From Candidatus Pacearchaeota archaeon (GTDB lineage Archaea; Nanobdellota; Nanobdellia; Pacearchaeales; GW2011-AR1), in assembly GCA_018303855.1 (NCBI GenBank), contig JAGVXI010000006.1, positions 1 through 64,000 on the forward strand: a stretch of DNA of 64,000 nt, read 5' to 3'. The notes under the pieces were generated by a model, which worked only from the letters and a program-made list of their open reading frames with translations, was not told the origin of the DNA and made no database searches. A program made the position numbers and the translations under genes. Below, piece by piece: positions 33,058-41,557 of the stretch; positions within the stretch are counted from its first letter, which is position 1, and every line of letters begins with the position of its first letter.

Positions 33058-33984
33058 ATGCCACAACAAGATGCCCAGGAAATAAGAAGAAAAATTCTCT
33101 TAGCTCTAAGAATAAAAGGCCCTTCACTGCCAGTGCATATTGCACATGAAGTCAGCATGAGCATGTTGTTTGCTTCTGCTTTTCTCGCAGAACTTGTTTC
33201 TGAAAAAGAAGTCAAAATGAGCCATATGAAAGTTGGAGGCTCCCCTATCTATCTTTTGTCAAACCAAGAGCCTTTATTGGAAAGATATTCGCATTTTCTA
33301 AAAAGCAAGGAACGCGATGCCTATCTTATTCTAAAGCAAAAAGGGTTTCTTTTAGATAAAGCTCAGGAGCCTGCAATCAGGGTTGCATTAAGAGCAATAA
33401 GAGATTTTGCTGCTCCATTCAAGCATGAAGAAGAAATTTATTGGAGGTTTTTTACTGTTCCGCAAACAGAATTTAAACCAGAAGAAAAGATTGAACAAAA
33501 ACAAATACAACAGGTGCAAGAGCCAGTTATAACTAAAAAGCCAATTCAACTAATTACGCCAATGCAAACACCTATCCAAAAAATGCCTCTTCAATCAACA
33601 CTACAGCCAATAGAACAGCAAAAGTCCATAATAGAAATAAAACCAAAAGCTAAAAAGCCAAAACAACCAAAAGAAAAATCAGCTTTTATAGAAAAAACCC
33701 TTAAGTTTATGCAAGCCAATGATATTGAGCTAATAACAGAATTAGAGATAAAGAAAAAAGAATTTACAGGAATTGCCAGAATCAACAGCGATTTGGGAAA
33801 AATAGAACTGTTTGTTATAGCAAAAGACAAGAAAAAAATTACTGAAGATGATATTACCTTAGCAGCTCAAAAAAGCCAGTCAAATAGACGGATAGTCTTG
33901 ATTTTATCAACAGGAGAACTCGATAAAAAAGCAGAAGCTTATATTGGAAAATATCATAATATCATAAAGTTTTTAAAGACATAA
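33058..33984 (+). CDS. Unknown protein with N-terminal winged helix and C-terminal alpha/beta domain
   Basis: 308 residues. The N-terminal ~80 look like a winged helix (EIRRKILLALRIKGPSLPVHIAHEVSMSMLFASAFLAELVSEKEVKMSHMKVGGSPIYLL). A Pro/Gln/Lys-rich linker (~residues 140-215) separates a C-terminal domain (KKKEFTGIARINSDLGKIELFVIAKDKKKITEDDITLAAQKSQSNRRIVLILSTGELDKKAEAYIGKYHNIIKFL) that resembles a restriction-endonuclease-like fold, but no complete active site is seen. It is 22 bp from rps17e and probably in its operon with alba. Confidence 0.75.
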   Translation: MPQQDAQEIRRKILLALRIKGPSLPVHIAHEVSMSMLFASAFLAELVSEKEVKMSHMKVGGSPIYLLSNQEPLLERYSHFLKSKERDAYLILKQKGFLLDKAQEPAIRVALRAIRDFAAPFKHEEEIYWRFFTVPQTEFKPEEKIEQKQIQQVQEPVITKKPIQLITPMQTPIQKMPLQSTLQPIEQQKSIIEIKPKAKKPKQPKEKSAFIEKTLKFMQANDIELITELEIKKKEFTGIARINSDLGKIELFVIAKDKKKITEDDITLAAQKSQSNRRIVLILSTGELDKKAEAYIGKYHNIIKFLKT

Positions 33985-34006
33985 CTATAAAATCTAACAC
34001 AGGAAC

Positions 34007-34222
34007 ATGGGAAAAATTAAGTCAAAATTAATCAAAAGAACCGCAAAAGCCCTTTTTAGAGAAGGGATTGAATTCAGCGAAAGCTTTGAAAGAAATAAGA
34101 AAATTCTTGGGGGGGATACAATGCCAAGCAAAAAACTTAGAAATCAAATTGCAGGTTATGCAATAAGATTAAAACAAGCTGAAAAAAAGGCAAAACAGCA
34201 GCTGTTAGTTGATAAGATTTAA
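34007..34222 (+). CDS. rps17e: Ribosomal protein S17e
   Basis: 71 residues: MGKIKSKLIKRTAKALFREG...FERNKKIL...MPSKKLRNQIAGYAIRLKQ, matching the archaeal/eukaryotic S17e pattern (GKIR..FIKR.A..L, KHLRNKIAGYITR). A component of the 30S subunit. It is followed 30 bp later by alba. Confidence 0.93.
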   Translation: MGKIKSKLIKRTAKALFREGIEFSESFERNKKILGGDTMPSKKLRNQIAGYAIRLKQAEKKAKQQLLVDKI

Positions 34223-34252
34223 CTAAGCTAAATTGCAACAGGAGTAAAAAAA

Positions 34253-34561
34253 ATGACTGGAGAACTAAAAGAAACAAAAAAAGATGATGAAAATGTCGTC
34301 TACATTGGAACTAAGCCTTTTATGAATTATGTAACAAGTGTAATAATGCAGTTTACGAAAAACGCGAACAAAGAAGTTATTGTGAAAGCCCGCGGAAAAT
34401 TTATATCCAGAGCAGTGGATGTTGTCGAGGTTGCAAGAAAGAGATTTCTTGTAAACCAAATTGAGATAAAGCACATAAAAATTGACAGTGAGGAATTTGA
34501 AAATAAAGAAGGCAGAAAGGTTAATGTTTCAACAATTGAAATAAATTTGGTTAAGAAGTAG
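34253..34561 (+). CDS. albA: DNA/RNA-binding protein Alba
   Basis: 102 residues with the Alba fold signature: [63 protein letters not shown]. Alba dimers coat DNA and bind RNA. The usual acetylation-site Lys region corresponds to [10 protein letters not shown]. It is preceded by a Shine-Dalgarno-like CAGGAG. Probably co-transcribed with rps17e. Confidence 0.95.
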   Translation: MTGELKETKKDDENVVYIGTKPFMNYVTSVIMQFTKNANKEVIVKARGKFISRAVDVVEVARKRFLVNQIEIKHIKIDSEEFENKEGRKVNVSTIEINLVKK

Positions 34562-34955
34562 ATATCTAGATTTTTTATTCATTTTTGTTTTTTTATTTAT
34601 GGAAGTATTATCCACCATGTGAATAAAACAATGACAGTCTAAAAATATTTTGTGATAGATTGTATTTGCCATTTAAAGTGATATCAGAATAATTATTTCG
34701 TAGAACAACTCTCAAGAAGATTTATAAATGTGAAGTGTATAGGTAATTATATGATTATAGTACATGAGTTTAGGCTTGAAACTGAAAAATATATCGCACT
34801 AGATTTATGTACAATCAGCCTCATTAGAGTCCTATACTAAATTCATGAGGTTTCTCGGGCTTCTTTATCCTTATTTTTATTTATTCTGTTCTTGAAACCT
34901 TGCATTAATTATGTTTTATGATTCTGATGTGCAAATAAAATTACAGGAGGTTAAA
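34562..34955 (+). other. 394-bp gap; possible small RNA from ~34758
   Basis: No convincing protein gene. A TATA box ATTTATAAA (34730-34738) stands alone, about 220 bp before the next gene. Downstream of the expected start at ~34760 is a CCTCAT...ATGAGG foldback (about 34819-34850) followed by a T-rich stretch. A short non-coding transcript is possible but weakly supported. A 29-codon ORF at 34751 begins upstream of the predicted transcript start and was not accepted. Confidence 0.2.
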
Positions 34956-35126
34956 ATGGAACAAAATGAAACCGGATTGTATGAATCCAGAGAAGAATAC
35001 CTTGACAAGCTAGACAAATACAGAGTAAAACATATGCAAGAAATCCTTAAGGAAAGTTCAAGAAAAAGAGAAGCAGAAAGAAATGTGATAAAGTATAATG
35101 AACTTGAAGCATTAACTAAAAGATAG
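34956..35126 (+). CDS. Small charged helical protein, 56 residues
   Basis: I use the ATG at 34956 (MEQNETGLYESREEYLDKLDKYRVKHMQEILKESSRKREAERNVIKYNELEALTKR) because it follows TTACAGGAGGTTAAA, a strong Shine-Dalgarno site; the track start at 34911 lacks one. The product is a single long charged helix. It converges on the next gene with a 1-bp gap. Function unknown. Confidence 0.65.
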   Translation: MEQNETGLYESREEYLDKLDKYRVKHMQEILKESSRKREAERNVIKYNELEALTKR

Positions 35127-35127
35127 A

Positions 35128-35340
35128 CTATTTATTTTTTAATAATTTTTTTATATCTTCTAGATTTTCATTTATTTTCTTAATTTCATTTACTCTTTTT
35201 CTATTTAAAATTGCATTAACTATAGTAAAGATTATATAAAAAATAGCAAGAATTCCTGCCGCCTGAAGAATGTAGACTAAAGTTTGAACAGGCCCTATAA
35301 TTACTTCGGGAATGCTGCTCACTACTTCTTCAACAACCAT
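35128..35340 (-). CDS. Small membrane protein with cytoplasmic coiled tail
   Basis: 70 residues: a hydrophobic segment (VQTLVYILQAAGILAIFYIIFTIVNAIL) followed by a basic coiled region NRKRVNEIKKINENLEDIKKLLKNK that should be cytoplasmic. No family recognised. A TATA-like TTATATA sits upstream of the ATG on the minus strand. Confidence 0.65.
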   Translation of the reverse strand: MVVEEVVSSIPEVIIGPVQTLVYILQAAGILAIFYIIFTIVNAILNRKRVNEIKKINENLEDIKKLLKNK

Positions 35341-35546
35341 AATATACCTAACAAAAAAGTGTATATAAGAGTTTAGTTTTAATTATATGAGGGAAATAGG
35401 GCAATAACTAATTCTTTAATAACATGCAACCCCTCATAGCTTAATTATCATATTAGTTATCAGATTAGTTGTAAATAATTATCACATTTATTCACAAACC
35501 AAAAAACAACCTTAAACCTTTTAAACCTCATATATTTTGTAAACTC

Positions 35547-35618
35547 GTCTCTGTAGCTCAGCGTCAGAGCACGAGTCTCATGAGCTCGGGGTCGGGGGTT
35601 AAACTCCCCCCAGAGACA
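35547..35618 (+). tRNA. tRNA(CAU), probably elongator Met (Ile2 not excluded)
   Basis: Acceptor GTCTCTG/CAGAGAC, D arm GCTC-AGCGTCA-GAGC, anticodon arm CGAGT-CTCATGA-GCTCG, variable GGGTC, T arm GGGGG-TTAAACT-CCCCC, discriminator A. The anticodon is CAT. The first pair is G-C, so it is not a typical archaeal initiator, which begins A-U. The D loop is only 7 nt and lacks the usual GG pair. A CAU anticodon could also be agmatidine-modified tRNA-Ile2. Confidence 0.9.
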
Positions 35619-35718
35619 TAGACTAAAAAGGTAGAAGTATTAAGGAATTGTTTCAATAGGGACATAAGGGGTTTAGTAATTAAACGAAACCCCTGAAAAT
35701 CACCAACGTTATAAATCA

Positions 35719-35850
35719 TTAATTTTGTTTAAATGTTTTGAGTAATTGCACTTTTAATTCTTCAATAGTCAGAGCTTCTGCAATAATGGTGTCTGTTTCT
35801 GCATCTACTACTTTCCATATCTCTGGTGCTCTTTGAATTTTCCAAGTCAT
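35719..35850 (-). CDS. Small protein, 43 residues (second of an overlapping pair)
   Basis: An ORF missed by the track: MTWKIQRAPEIWKVVDAETDTIIAEALTIEELKVQLLKTFKQN. It has balanced composition with a beta-hairpin-like start and a C-terminal helix. Its ATG overlaps the stop of the upstream 44-codon ORF as ATGA, the coupling pattern used by other operons here, which is the main evidence. Confidence 0.5.
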   Translation of the reverse strand: MTWKIQRAPEIWKVVDAETDTIIAEALTIEELKVQLLKTFKQN

Positions 35851-35981
35851 TTTATTTTTTCTTTTTCCTCTACAATTTTCTTAACAATATTCTTTTCTTT
35901 GTCATCAAGTTCCAATCCCTTGCTAAGTTTGTAAATGATTTTTTCAAGTTGTTTGGTTCTAATAAGATGATATAGAGACAT
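35847..35981 (-). CDS. Small helical protein, 44 residues (first of an overlapping pair)
   Basis: An ORF missed by the track: MSLYHLIRTKQLEKIIYKLSKGLELDDKEKNIVKKIVEEKEKIK, predicted helical and highly charged. It overlaps the following 43-codon ORF by ATGA. No family recognised; the pair could be a tiny toxin-antitoxin-like or regulatory unit, but this is only suggested by size and layout. Confidence 0.45.
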   Translation of the reverse strand: MSLYHLIRTKQLEKIIYKLSKGLELDDKEKNIVKKIVEEKEKIK

Positions 35982-36104
35982 TTTCTTTTATTTGGATATT
36001 CTTTAATTAAATTACAAGAAGTAATTACAGTAATTAAAACTAATTGCTTTATTAATTTAATTATTGCTAGTTAAAAGCCTTTTTCTTACCAAATGTGGTT
36101 TTAT

Positions 36105-36202
36105 ATTACTATATATACTTATAAAAATGGAAATGTGTAATTATATTACATTTATTATTTTAAATCGAGGGTAAAACCAAGAAAAGACGTGATGAGTAGA
36201 TA
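36105..36202 (+). repeat. 98-bp direct repeat, copy A
   Basis: Identical base for base to 36827-36924. It begins ATTACTATATATACTT, contains a TATA-like block and ends GACGTGATGAGTAGATA. It encodes at most a 15-codon ORF. GTGATGA resembles a C box but no D box (CTGA) follows. The rest of the gene-free stretch 35982-36400 is AT-rich; only a TATA-like ATATTTAAATATAAAA before the gene at 36401 stands out. Confidence 0.9.
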
Positions 36203-36400
36203 TAGTTATATATTGTGTTTAGTGGGATACTCCCCCTTCAATATATTATATTACTTTACTTCGGGCAAATACATTAATACATTTATTTTTATATCTGATA
36301 AATAGTGTAATTATAAAGTAAAGTTAAACTGTAAACCTCTACTGTATACATGGTATTAAATCACAAGAATATTTAAATATAAAACCACTCTAAGTAAAAT

Positions 36401-36760
36401 ATGAGAAAAGTGTCATTTGGAGTGGTCTTGATGTTTTTTCTTCTATCTTTGTCTATATCTTTTGTTAGTGGAGTTGAAGATAGCGAAACAGAAGTTTGTT
36501 ATTATATCACTTCAATTAATGATTTTCCCCCTCCAATTAGAATGGAATATCACTTGAATATTCCTGCTATTGCTCTGGTAGAGGTTAAAGTTTCTCCGCA
36601 AGCTGGCGAAGCCTTATTAAATAGTTCAAGATATGTTTACGAGTTTGAAAATGGAAACTTAGTTGGTGTACTTGGGAATTTTGGTACTCATGGACAGTTT
36701 AGTCCAGAATATCCTTCGGGTATTAGTATCCTAAAAACAGTGGGTTATTGTTTAACTTAA
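36401..36760 (+). CDS. Secreted small protein between 98-bp direct repeats
   Basis: 119 residues with a cleavable signal peptide (MRKVSFGVVLMFFLLSLSISFVSG) and a mature domain EDSETEVCYYITSINDFPPPIRMEYHLNIPAIALVEVKVSPQAGEALLNSSRYVYEFENGN...TVGYCLT. Two cysteines near the ends could form a disulfide. No family recognised. It is the only gene between the identical repeats, so gene and flanks may have moved or duplicated as a unit. Confidence 0.7.
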   Translation: MRKVSFGVVLMFFLLSLSISFVSGVEDSETEVCYYITSINDFPPPIRMEYHLNIPAIALVEVKVSPQAGEALLNSSRYVYEFENGNLVGVLGNFGTHGQFSPEYPSGISILKTVGYCLT

Positions 36761-36826
36761 CTTTTTTAAATCTTTCCCATTACCAAAAACTACCCCTATT
36801 AATTTAATTTAGTAAAGTCGGTTTTT

Positions 36827-36924
36827 ATTACTATATATACTTATAAAAATGGAAATGTGTAATTATATTACATTTATTATTTTAAATCGAGGGTAAAACC
36901 AAGAAAAGACGTGATGAGTAGATA
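36827..36924 (+). repeat. 98-bp direct repeat, copy B
   Basis: Perfect copy of 36105-36202, same orientation, 722 bp further on. Sequences outside the repeat diverge at once on the right and after a few bases on the left. Perfect identity implies a recent duplication or selection on the sequence. The remaining part of the gap 36761-37092 is AT-rich with no gene seen. Confidence 0.9.
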
Positions 36925-37092
36925 CAATTATACTATATGAATTTGTGAAGAAGGTATATAATAGTAGGTAAATTAAACCAAATCAACCTTATTAACTCAA
37001 AAAAATCACTATTTAACTTAACTTACATATGGTAAGTGATTACAAAAAGGACACACGACACACATTATATTATATATAATAGGGGTAATTTA

Positions 37093-37758
37093 TTACCAAC
37101 GACCAAATTTAAGACCTATTCTATGTTGTAGGACATTATTTCTCCACCAAGCAAGTAAAACTAAAAAGCCAGCAATCATTAGCCCCAATCCTATTAAAAA
37201 ACTCCAACTCACTCCTTCTACCCAATTAAGCCAATCTATGAATACTATAGTTGAAAATCTCCAACATAATACTCCTAAGACAAATAAAACAACCCCCGTA
37301 AATATCTGTGAAGGTGCTCTTCTGAATGAACTTCTAATACCCCCCTTTCCAAACTCCATTTTTTTAATAAGTTTTATTGTAGCATAAACCACTAAACCAA
37401 CAAATAGAGCTTCAAGAAACTTGTTTGTCAAAAAAGAAAAAGCCAAATCAGTTATAAAATAATCCTTCAAAAATTCAGATAACCATAATGCAAAACCATA
37501 GGCAAAAGTCCAAAAAAAGAATACATCACTTCCTATATATATTGTATTATTGTGAATTAAAGAATGAATTATCCTTGCAGATATAGAGAAGAATAACCCA
37601 AAAATTAAAAAATAAATAAACCAAACTTGGAAAAAATGTTGGCTTCCAAAAAGTCTTGGAAGGAATATGGAAGAAATTAAGTATAAAATGGAATATATTA
37701 AAGTCCAAAGTAAAAACCATTTAAAAGTTAATAACGATTTTTTATGTTCTTTCTGCAT
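37093..37758 (-). CDS. Multi-pass membrane protein of unknown function
   Basis: 221 residues with about six membrane segments (e.g. FKWFLLWTLIYSILYLISSIFL, VWFIYFLIFGLFFSISARIIHSLI, FLEALFVGLVVYATIKLI, IFTGVVLFVLGVLCWRF, WSFLIGLGLMIAGFLVLLAWW). It is rich in Phe and Trp with no recognisable motif. It is transcribed in the same direction as the following membrane-protein gene, 67 bp upstream. Confidence 0.75.
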   Translation of the reverse strand: MQKEHKKSLLTFKWFLLWTLIYSILYLISSIFLPRLFGSQHFFQVWFIYFLIFGLFFSISARIIHSLIHNNTIYIGSDVFFFWTFAYGFALWLSEFLKDYFITDLAFSFLTNKFLEALFVGLVVYATIKLIKKMEFGKGGIRSSFRRAPSQIFTGVVLFVLGVLCWRFSTIVFIDWLNWVEGVSWSFLIGLGLMIAGFLVLLAWWRNNVLQHRIGLKFGRW

Positions 37759-37825
37759 ATTATTTACAACGAAACTTAGAATTTAAACCTTACTAAAAAA
37801 TTTTAAATCTTATATTCAATCAGTT

Positions 37826-38326
37826 TTACATTTTCCATAGTTTTCTCAATTCCCAAAACCCCAAAAAGATCATTAACAAAAAAGCTAAAATTTCCCAAGG
37901 ATAAGTCTTTGCAAACCCCCATAATGCAGAAGGAGTTGGTTCTTTAATTAAAGTTTCAGTAATCCCAACAACCCCTCTTAAAGGCAAAGCTAAAATATCT
38001 AATCCAAATCCAACTGCTTTTTCTGATGGCAAAAAATATCCAACATACCCTCCTTTACTTACTGGCTCTTTATAACTAATTACTTCTCCTCTATCCATTC
38101 CAAATAAACTATCGGGGCTAGTCCAACCACTTTCTTTATAATTTATGTCATTAATGCTCAAAAGCATTAAAACAAGATAAATAACCCCTACACTAATGAA
38201 AATTTTAACCCAAATGGGAATTGCAACTATTTTTTTCTGTCTTTTTTTCCACTCTCTTTTCTCTCTCTTAATTTCTTCTTCAAAATCTTCTTTTATTTCT
38301 GTGTTTAGCCACTCTTTTAAACCCAT
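37826..38326 (-). CDS. Two-segment membrane protein of unknown function
   Basis: 166 residues: a charged cytoplasmic N-terminus (TEIKEDFEEEIKREKREWKKRQKK), a membrane segment IPIWVKIFISVGVIYLVLMLL, an external domain of ~75 residues and a C-terminal segment WEILAFLLMIFLGFWELRKLW. No family recognised. Possibly an operon with 37093-37758. Confidence 0.72.
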   Translation of the reverse strand: MGLKEWLNTEIKEDFEEEIKREKREWKKRQKKIVAIPIWVKIFISVGVIYLVLMLLSINDINYKESGWTSPDSLFGMDRGEVISYKEPVSKGGYVGYFLPSEKAVGFGLDILALPLRGVVGITETLIKEPTPSALWGFAKTYPWEILAFLLMIFLGFWELRKLWKM

Positions 38327-38412
38327 AAATCACACAAGTTTTATGCAATTTTATACTTTTCTGTTCAAAAGAAAAATGGGGATAAAATATTTAAAAAGTA
38401 TAAGTATAAAAA

Positions 38413-38685
38413 ATGTTAATTATTGAGAAATTTATGACAAAAAATAAATCTCCTTTGTATGTAAATATAACTCCTTCTGAAAGAGCAAGAAATTTTAGAA
38501 TTTTTATTAAAATTGTTGAAGCAATTATAGTTCCAGTATTAATAGGGATTTTAGCAGGTTATGGAAGTGGGATAACTTTAATTGTAACAATAGTCTGGTG
38601 GGGGTTTGGAATTTATGGATTATTTATTAACTGGAAAGACCTTATCATCCAAATAATTCTTAAACTTCTCGGTATCCTAAGATAA
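38413..38685 (+). CDS. Small two-helix membrane protein
   Basis: 90 residues (83 if the ATG at 38434 is used). After a basic N-terminus (NITPSERARNFRIFIKI) come two hydrophobic segments, VEAIIVPVLIGILAGYGSGITLIVTIVWWGFGIYGLFINW. No family recognised. It is divergent from the preceding membrane-protein gene with 86 bp between. Confidence 0.6.
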   Translation: MLIIEKFMTKNKSPLYVNITPSERARNFRIFIKIVEAIIVPVLIGILAGYGSGITLIVTIVWWGFGIYGLFINWKDLIIQIILKLLGILR

Positions 38686-38869
38686 CAATAAACTAATTTT
38701 AATATGTTATCGCTCATTTTATTTAATATTTTTTAATTTAATTACAGCGAATAATTACTATAATTACAAGAGGGTCCCAGAGACATGATTTATTGCGTAA
38801 ATCACTATTTTAAAATAAATTATACCCAAGCATACAAATCATTAAAACCCCCTGCGTATAATCAAAACC

Positions 38870-39277
38870 ATGCTAGAAGAGCTGGAAAAAAATAGATGGC
38901 TGTCATTACTACTTGTAATTCTAATAACAATTGAGATTTTTTGGTTTTCAACGCTTACAGGAACAGGTACAGCAACAGGGGGAAGCAACTGGCCTGCAAG
39001 GATATATCACATGGTTGCATTTTTCTTGTTTGCATTTTTCTTTTTCACATTTATTAAAGGGCAAAAAGAAATAAAACCCTGGCATGTAATGATTGTTTTA
39101 ATTATTTCAATGATTCATGCAGTTTTAGATGAATTCCACCAATCTTTTACTCTTGGTAGGGATTCAAGTTTTAGAGATATTTTCACAGATACAATAGGAA
39201 TTTTCACAGCAATAATAATTTATATTTGGGCAAGGAGAAAGAGAAAAACAAATAAGAGTAATAACAAAGTTGGCTAA
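38870..39277 (+). CDS. VanZ-family membrane protein
   Basis: 135 residues with four membrane segments and the VanZ pattern MIHAVLDEFHQSFTLGRDSSFRDIFTDTIGIFTAIIIY (DE.HQ.F..gR..s..D...n..G). The bacterial name comes from a teicoplanin-resistance accessory protein; the archaeal role is unknown. The C-terminus is a basic tail (RRKRKTNKSNNK). Confidence 0.88.
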   Translation: MLEELEKNRWLSLLLVILITIEIFWFSTLTGTGTATGGSNWPARIYHMVAFFLFAFFFFTFIKGQKEIKPWHVMIVLIISMIHAVLDEFHQSFTLGRDSSFRDIFTDTIGIFTAIIIYIWARRKRKTNKSNNKVG

Positions 39278-39375
39278 CAAAAAATTAGCCATATAGAAGT
39301 AAAATATTCATAGCTAACACCTCCATTAACTATATTCAATTATCCATATATGCTTTTACCCCCACCATAAAAAGA

Positions 39376-39723
39376 TTAAACGCCTAGCCCAAAAGCATCT
39401 TTTTCTTTCCTAGGAAGAATATGGAAATGTAAATGATTAACTAATTGTCCAGCAACTTTGCCATTATTATTCACAATGTTAAAACCTGCTGCTTTCTCTT
39501 CTTTTAACAATTTTCTAGCAGTATTTTTAAGAGCGTCCAGAAAACCTGAACTGAAGGTATCTGGTAATTCCAAAAAAGTATCAAGATGTTTTTTGCTTAT
39601 AACCAAGCTATGCCCTTTAACCTTAGGATGTATGTCTTTAATTGAAAAAAAGTTTTCATTTTCATAAATCTTCTCACTTGAAATTTCTCCTCTTGCAATC
39701 TTGCAGAAAATGCAACTTTCCAT
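39376..39723 (-). CDS. HIT-family nucleotide hydrolase/transferase
   Basis: 115 residues: CIFCKIARGEISSEKIYENENFFSIKDIHPKVKGHSLVISKKH and the histidine triad NHLHFHILPR (HXHXH) with the catalytic middle His. The CXXC near the N-terminus is common in zinc-binding members. HIT proteins hydrolyse nucleoside phosphoramidates or dinucleoside polyphosphates. Confidence 0.94.
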   Translation of the reverse strand: MESCIFCKIARGEISSEKIYENENFFSIKDIHPKVKGHSLVISKKHLDTFLELPDTFSSGFLDALKNTARKLLKEEKAAGFNIVNNNGKVAGQLVNHLHFHILPRKEKDAFGLGV

Positions 39724-39837
39724 AATATATTAATAATAAACCATTTTAAAAATCTTGTTAATCAGAAAATAAGAAAGTTAAAATTAATGATAATCTTGCA
39801 GGTTATTGGTTATTAGATGTTATCAAGTTTAAAAGAT

Positions 39838-41541
39838 CTAATTGATTAATCTGCCAGCCTTTTCAAATTTTATTCCATTGCTAATTAATTTTTTTAAAAT
39901 ATCACTTAAATCTTTTATTTTAACCCGAATTTGCTTTGTATCATCGCGATTTCTAATTGTAACATCTTTATTTTTTGCAGAATCTCCATCAATTGTTATG
40001 CAGAACGGGGTTCCGATTTCATCCTGCCTTGCATATCTTCTGCCAATGCTACCGCCTTCATCATAAAAAACACTCCAATATTTCTTTAAATTTTTATAAA
40101 TCTCTTTTGAAATTTTAACAAGTTTTTTGTCAATTTTAACCAGCGGGAAAACAGCTGCTTTTATTGGAGATAATTTTGAAGGAATTTTCAAGACAATATT
40201 CTGTCTTTGTTCATCATAAAGATAACCATTAACTAATACAGCTAAAAAAACCCTGTCAATCCCGAAAGTTGGCTCAATTACGCGAGGAATAACTTTTTGT
40301 TTTGTTTTTTCATCAAAAATATCAAGCTTTTGCCTGCTCTCTTTAATATGCTGGTTCAAATCATACTGCCCCCTGTTTGCAATGCCTGCAACTTCTCTGC
40401 TTCCAAAAGGATATGCATAATCAATATCAAAAGTAGCAGAAGAATAATGGCTTAGTTCATCTTTAGTATGCTCCCTCACCTTTATTTTATTGAGTCCAAG
40501 AGAATAAAACCACATAATTTGTTCTGCAAGCCAATAAGCATGCCACTCATCAAGTCTTTTTAGTTTTAGCATATCACTAATTGTTGTTTCTCTAATCTCT
40601 TCACTTCTTTTTAATTGTGTTTCAGCATCTAAGAACCTAAATTTTAAGTTTAGATGTTCTTTAGTTAACAAGTCGCATTTAGTTTCATCAGGATTAATAA
40701 AAAATTCAAACTCGCCAATTGTAAATTCCCTGCTTCTAAATAAGAAATCGCGGGGAGCAATCTCGTTTCTAAAACACTTTCCAATTTGAGCAATGCCAAA
40801 TGGCAACTGCAATCTTGAATTTTCCTGAATAAGTTTAAAATCCATAAACATTGCCTGGGCTGTTTCTCCTCTTAAATAAGCATCTTCTGCATCAAGTGCA
40901 CCAACTTTTGTTTTAAACAGCAGATTAAATTCGCCTTGACTTTCATATTCCCCTCCGCACTCGCATTTAATTTTTCCTAATTCAGACTTGTCTATTTTAG
41001 TTGCCTTGCCACACTTTTTACAAACAACGCCAATATCAGAAAAACTTTCTAAATGCCCAGAAGCTTTCCATGTTCGCGGATGAGAGATGACACTTGCATT
41101 AATGGATACCATATTTTCTTTTTGCTGAACAAAAAAGTTCGTCCAATCTTTAGTTATATTATCAAACAATACTGCTCCTAATGGCCCAAAATCCCAAAAA
41201 CCTGCAAATCCGCCATAAATATCACTGCTTTGAAAAACAAAACCTTTTCTCTTGCAAAATGCAGCCAAATCCTCTATTGTTATTGGTTTTTGAACCTGTT
41301 TTTGCATTGTTTGCACTGGCTTTTGTAGTTCTTTTACCCCTATAACTTCTTTTTTCACTATTTCTCCATTGCTTTTCTCTTTACTCAACATTTCTTTCAT
41401 TTTCTGTTTAGCTTGTTTTTTATTTTTTCCTAAATATCCAAGTGTTTTAGACTTTACTTTGCCTGTTGCTTTGTCTCTATGCCTTTCAACAAGATAATAA
41501 TACTCATTCCCGTGAATTTCTTTTTTAACAATAAACGCCAT
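39838..41541 (-). CDS. glyS: Glycyl-tRNA synthetase (alpha2 type) with a transposase-like N-terminal module
   Basis: 567 residues from the ATG at 41541 (the track uses a TTG five codons upstream). Core motifs of the archaeal/eukaryotic class II GlyRS: YGGFAGFWDFGPLGAVLFDNI, RGETAQAMFMDFKLI, GKCFRNEIAPRDFLFRSREFTIGEFEFF and PTFGIDRVFLAVL, with a zinc site CKKCGK...CECGG. The first ~55 residues (AFIVKKEIHGNEYYYLVERHRDKATGKVKSKTLGYLGK) resemble the arm domain at the start of IS1634/IS4-like transposases, followed by a Lys/Gln linker. This addition is not part of standard GlyRS. Confidence 0.95.
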   Translation of the reverse strand: MAFIVKKEIHGNEYYYLVERHRDKATGKVKSKTLGYLGKNKKQAKQKMKEMLSKEKSNGEIVKKEVIGVKELQKPVQTMQKQVQKPITIEDLAAFCKRKGFVFQSSDIYGGFAGFWDFGPLGAVLFDNITKDWTNFFVQQKENMVSINASVISHPRTWKASGHLESFSDIGVVCKKCGKATKIDKSELGKIKCECGGEYESQGEFNLLFKTKVGALDAEDAYLRGETAQAMFMDFKLIQENSRLQLPFGIAQIGKCFRNEIAPRDFLFRSREFTIGEFEFFINPDETKCDLLTKEHLNLKFRFLDAETQLKRSEEIRETTISDMLKLKRLDEWHAYWLAEQIMWFYSLGLNKIKVREHTKDELSHYSSATFDIDYAYPFGSREVAGIANRGQYDLNQHIKESRQKLDIFDEKTKQKVIPRVIEPTFGIDRVFLAVLVNGYLYDEQRQNIVLKIPSKLSPIKAAVFPLVKIDKKLVKISKEIYKNLKKYWSVFYDEGGSIGRRYARQDEIGTPFCITIDGDSAKNKDVTIRNRDDTKQIRVKIKDLSDILKKLISNGIKFEKAGRLIN

Positions 41542-41557
41542 TTTGATTTTATACAAG

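Noticed and set aside
34751-34840. 29-codon ORF in the alba downstream gap
   Set aside because: Its ATG lies upstream of the transcript start predicted from the TATA box and there is no ribosome-binding site.
36186-36235. C/D-box sRNA at the GTGATGA in the 98-bp repeat
   Set aside because: A good C box is present in both copies but no CTGA D box or paired C'/D' boxes follow within a normal distance, and the downstream sequences of the two copies differ.
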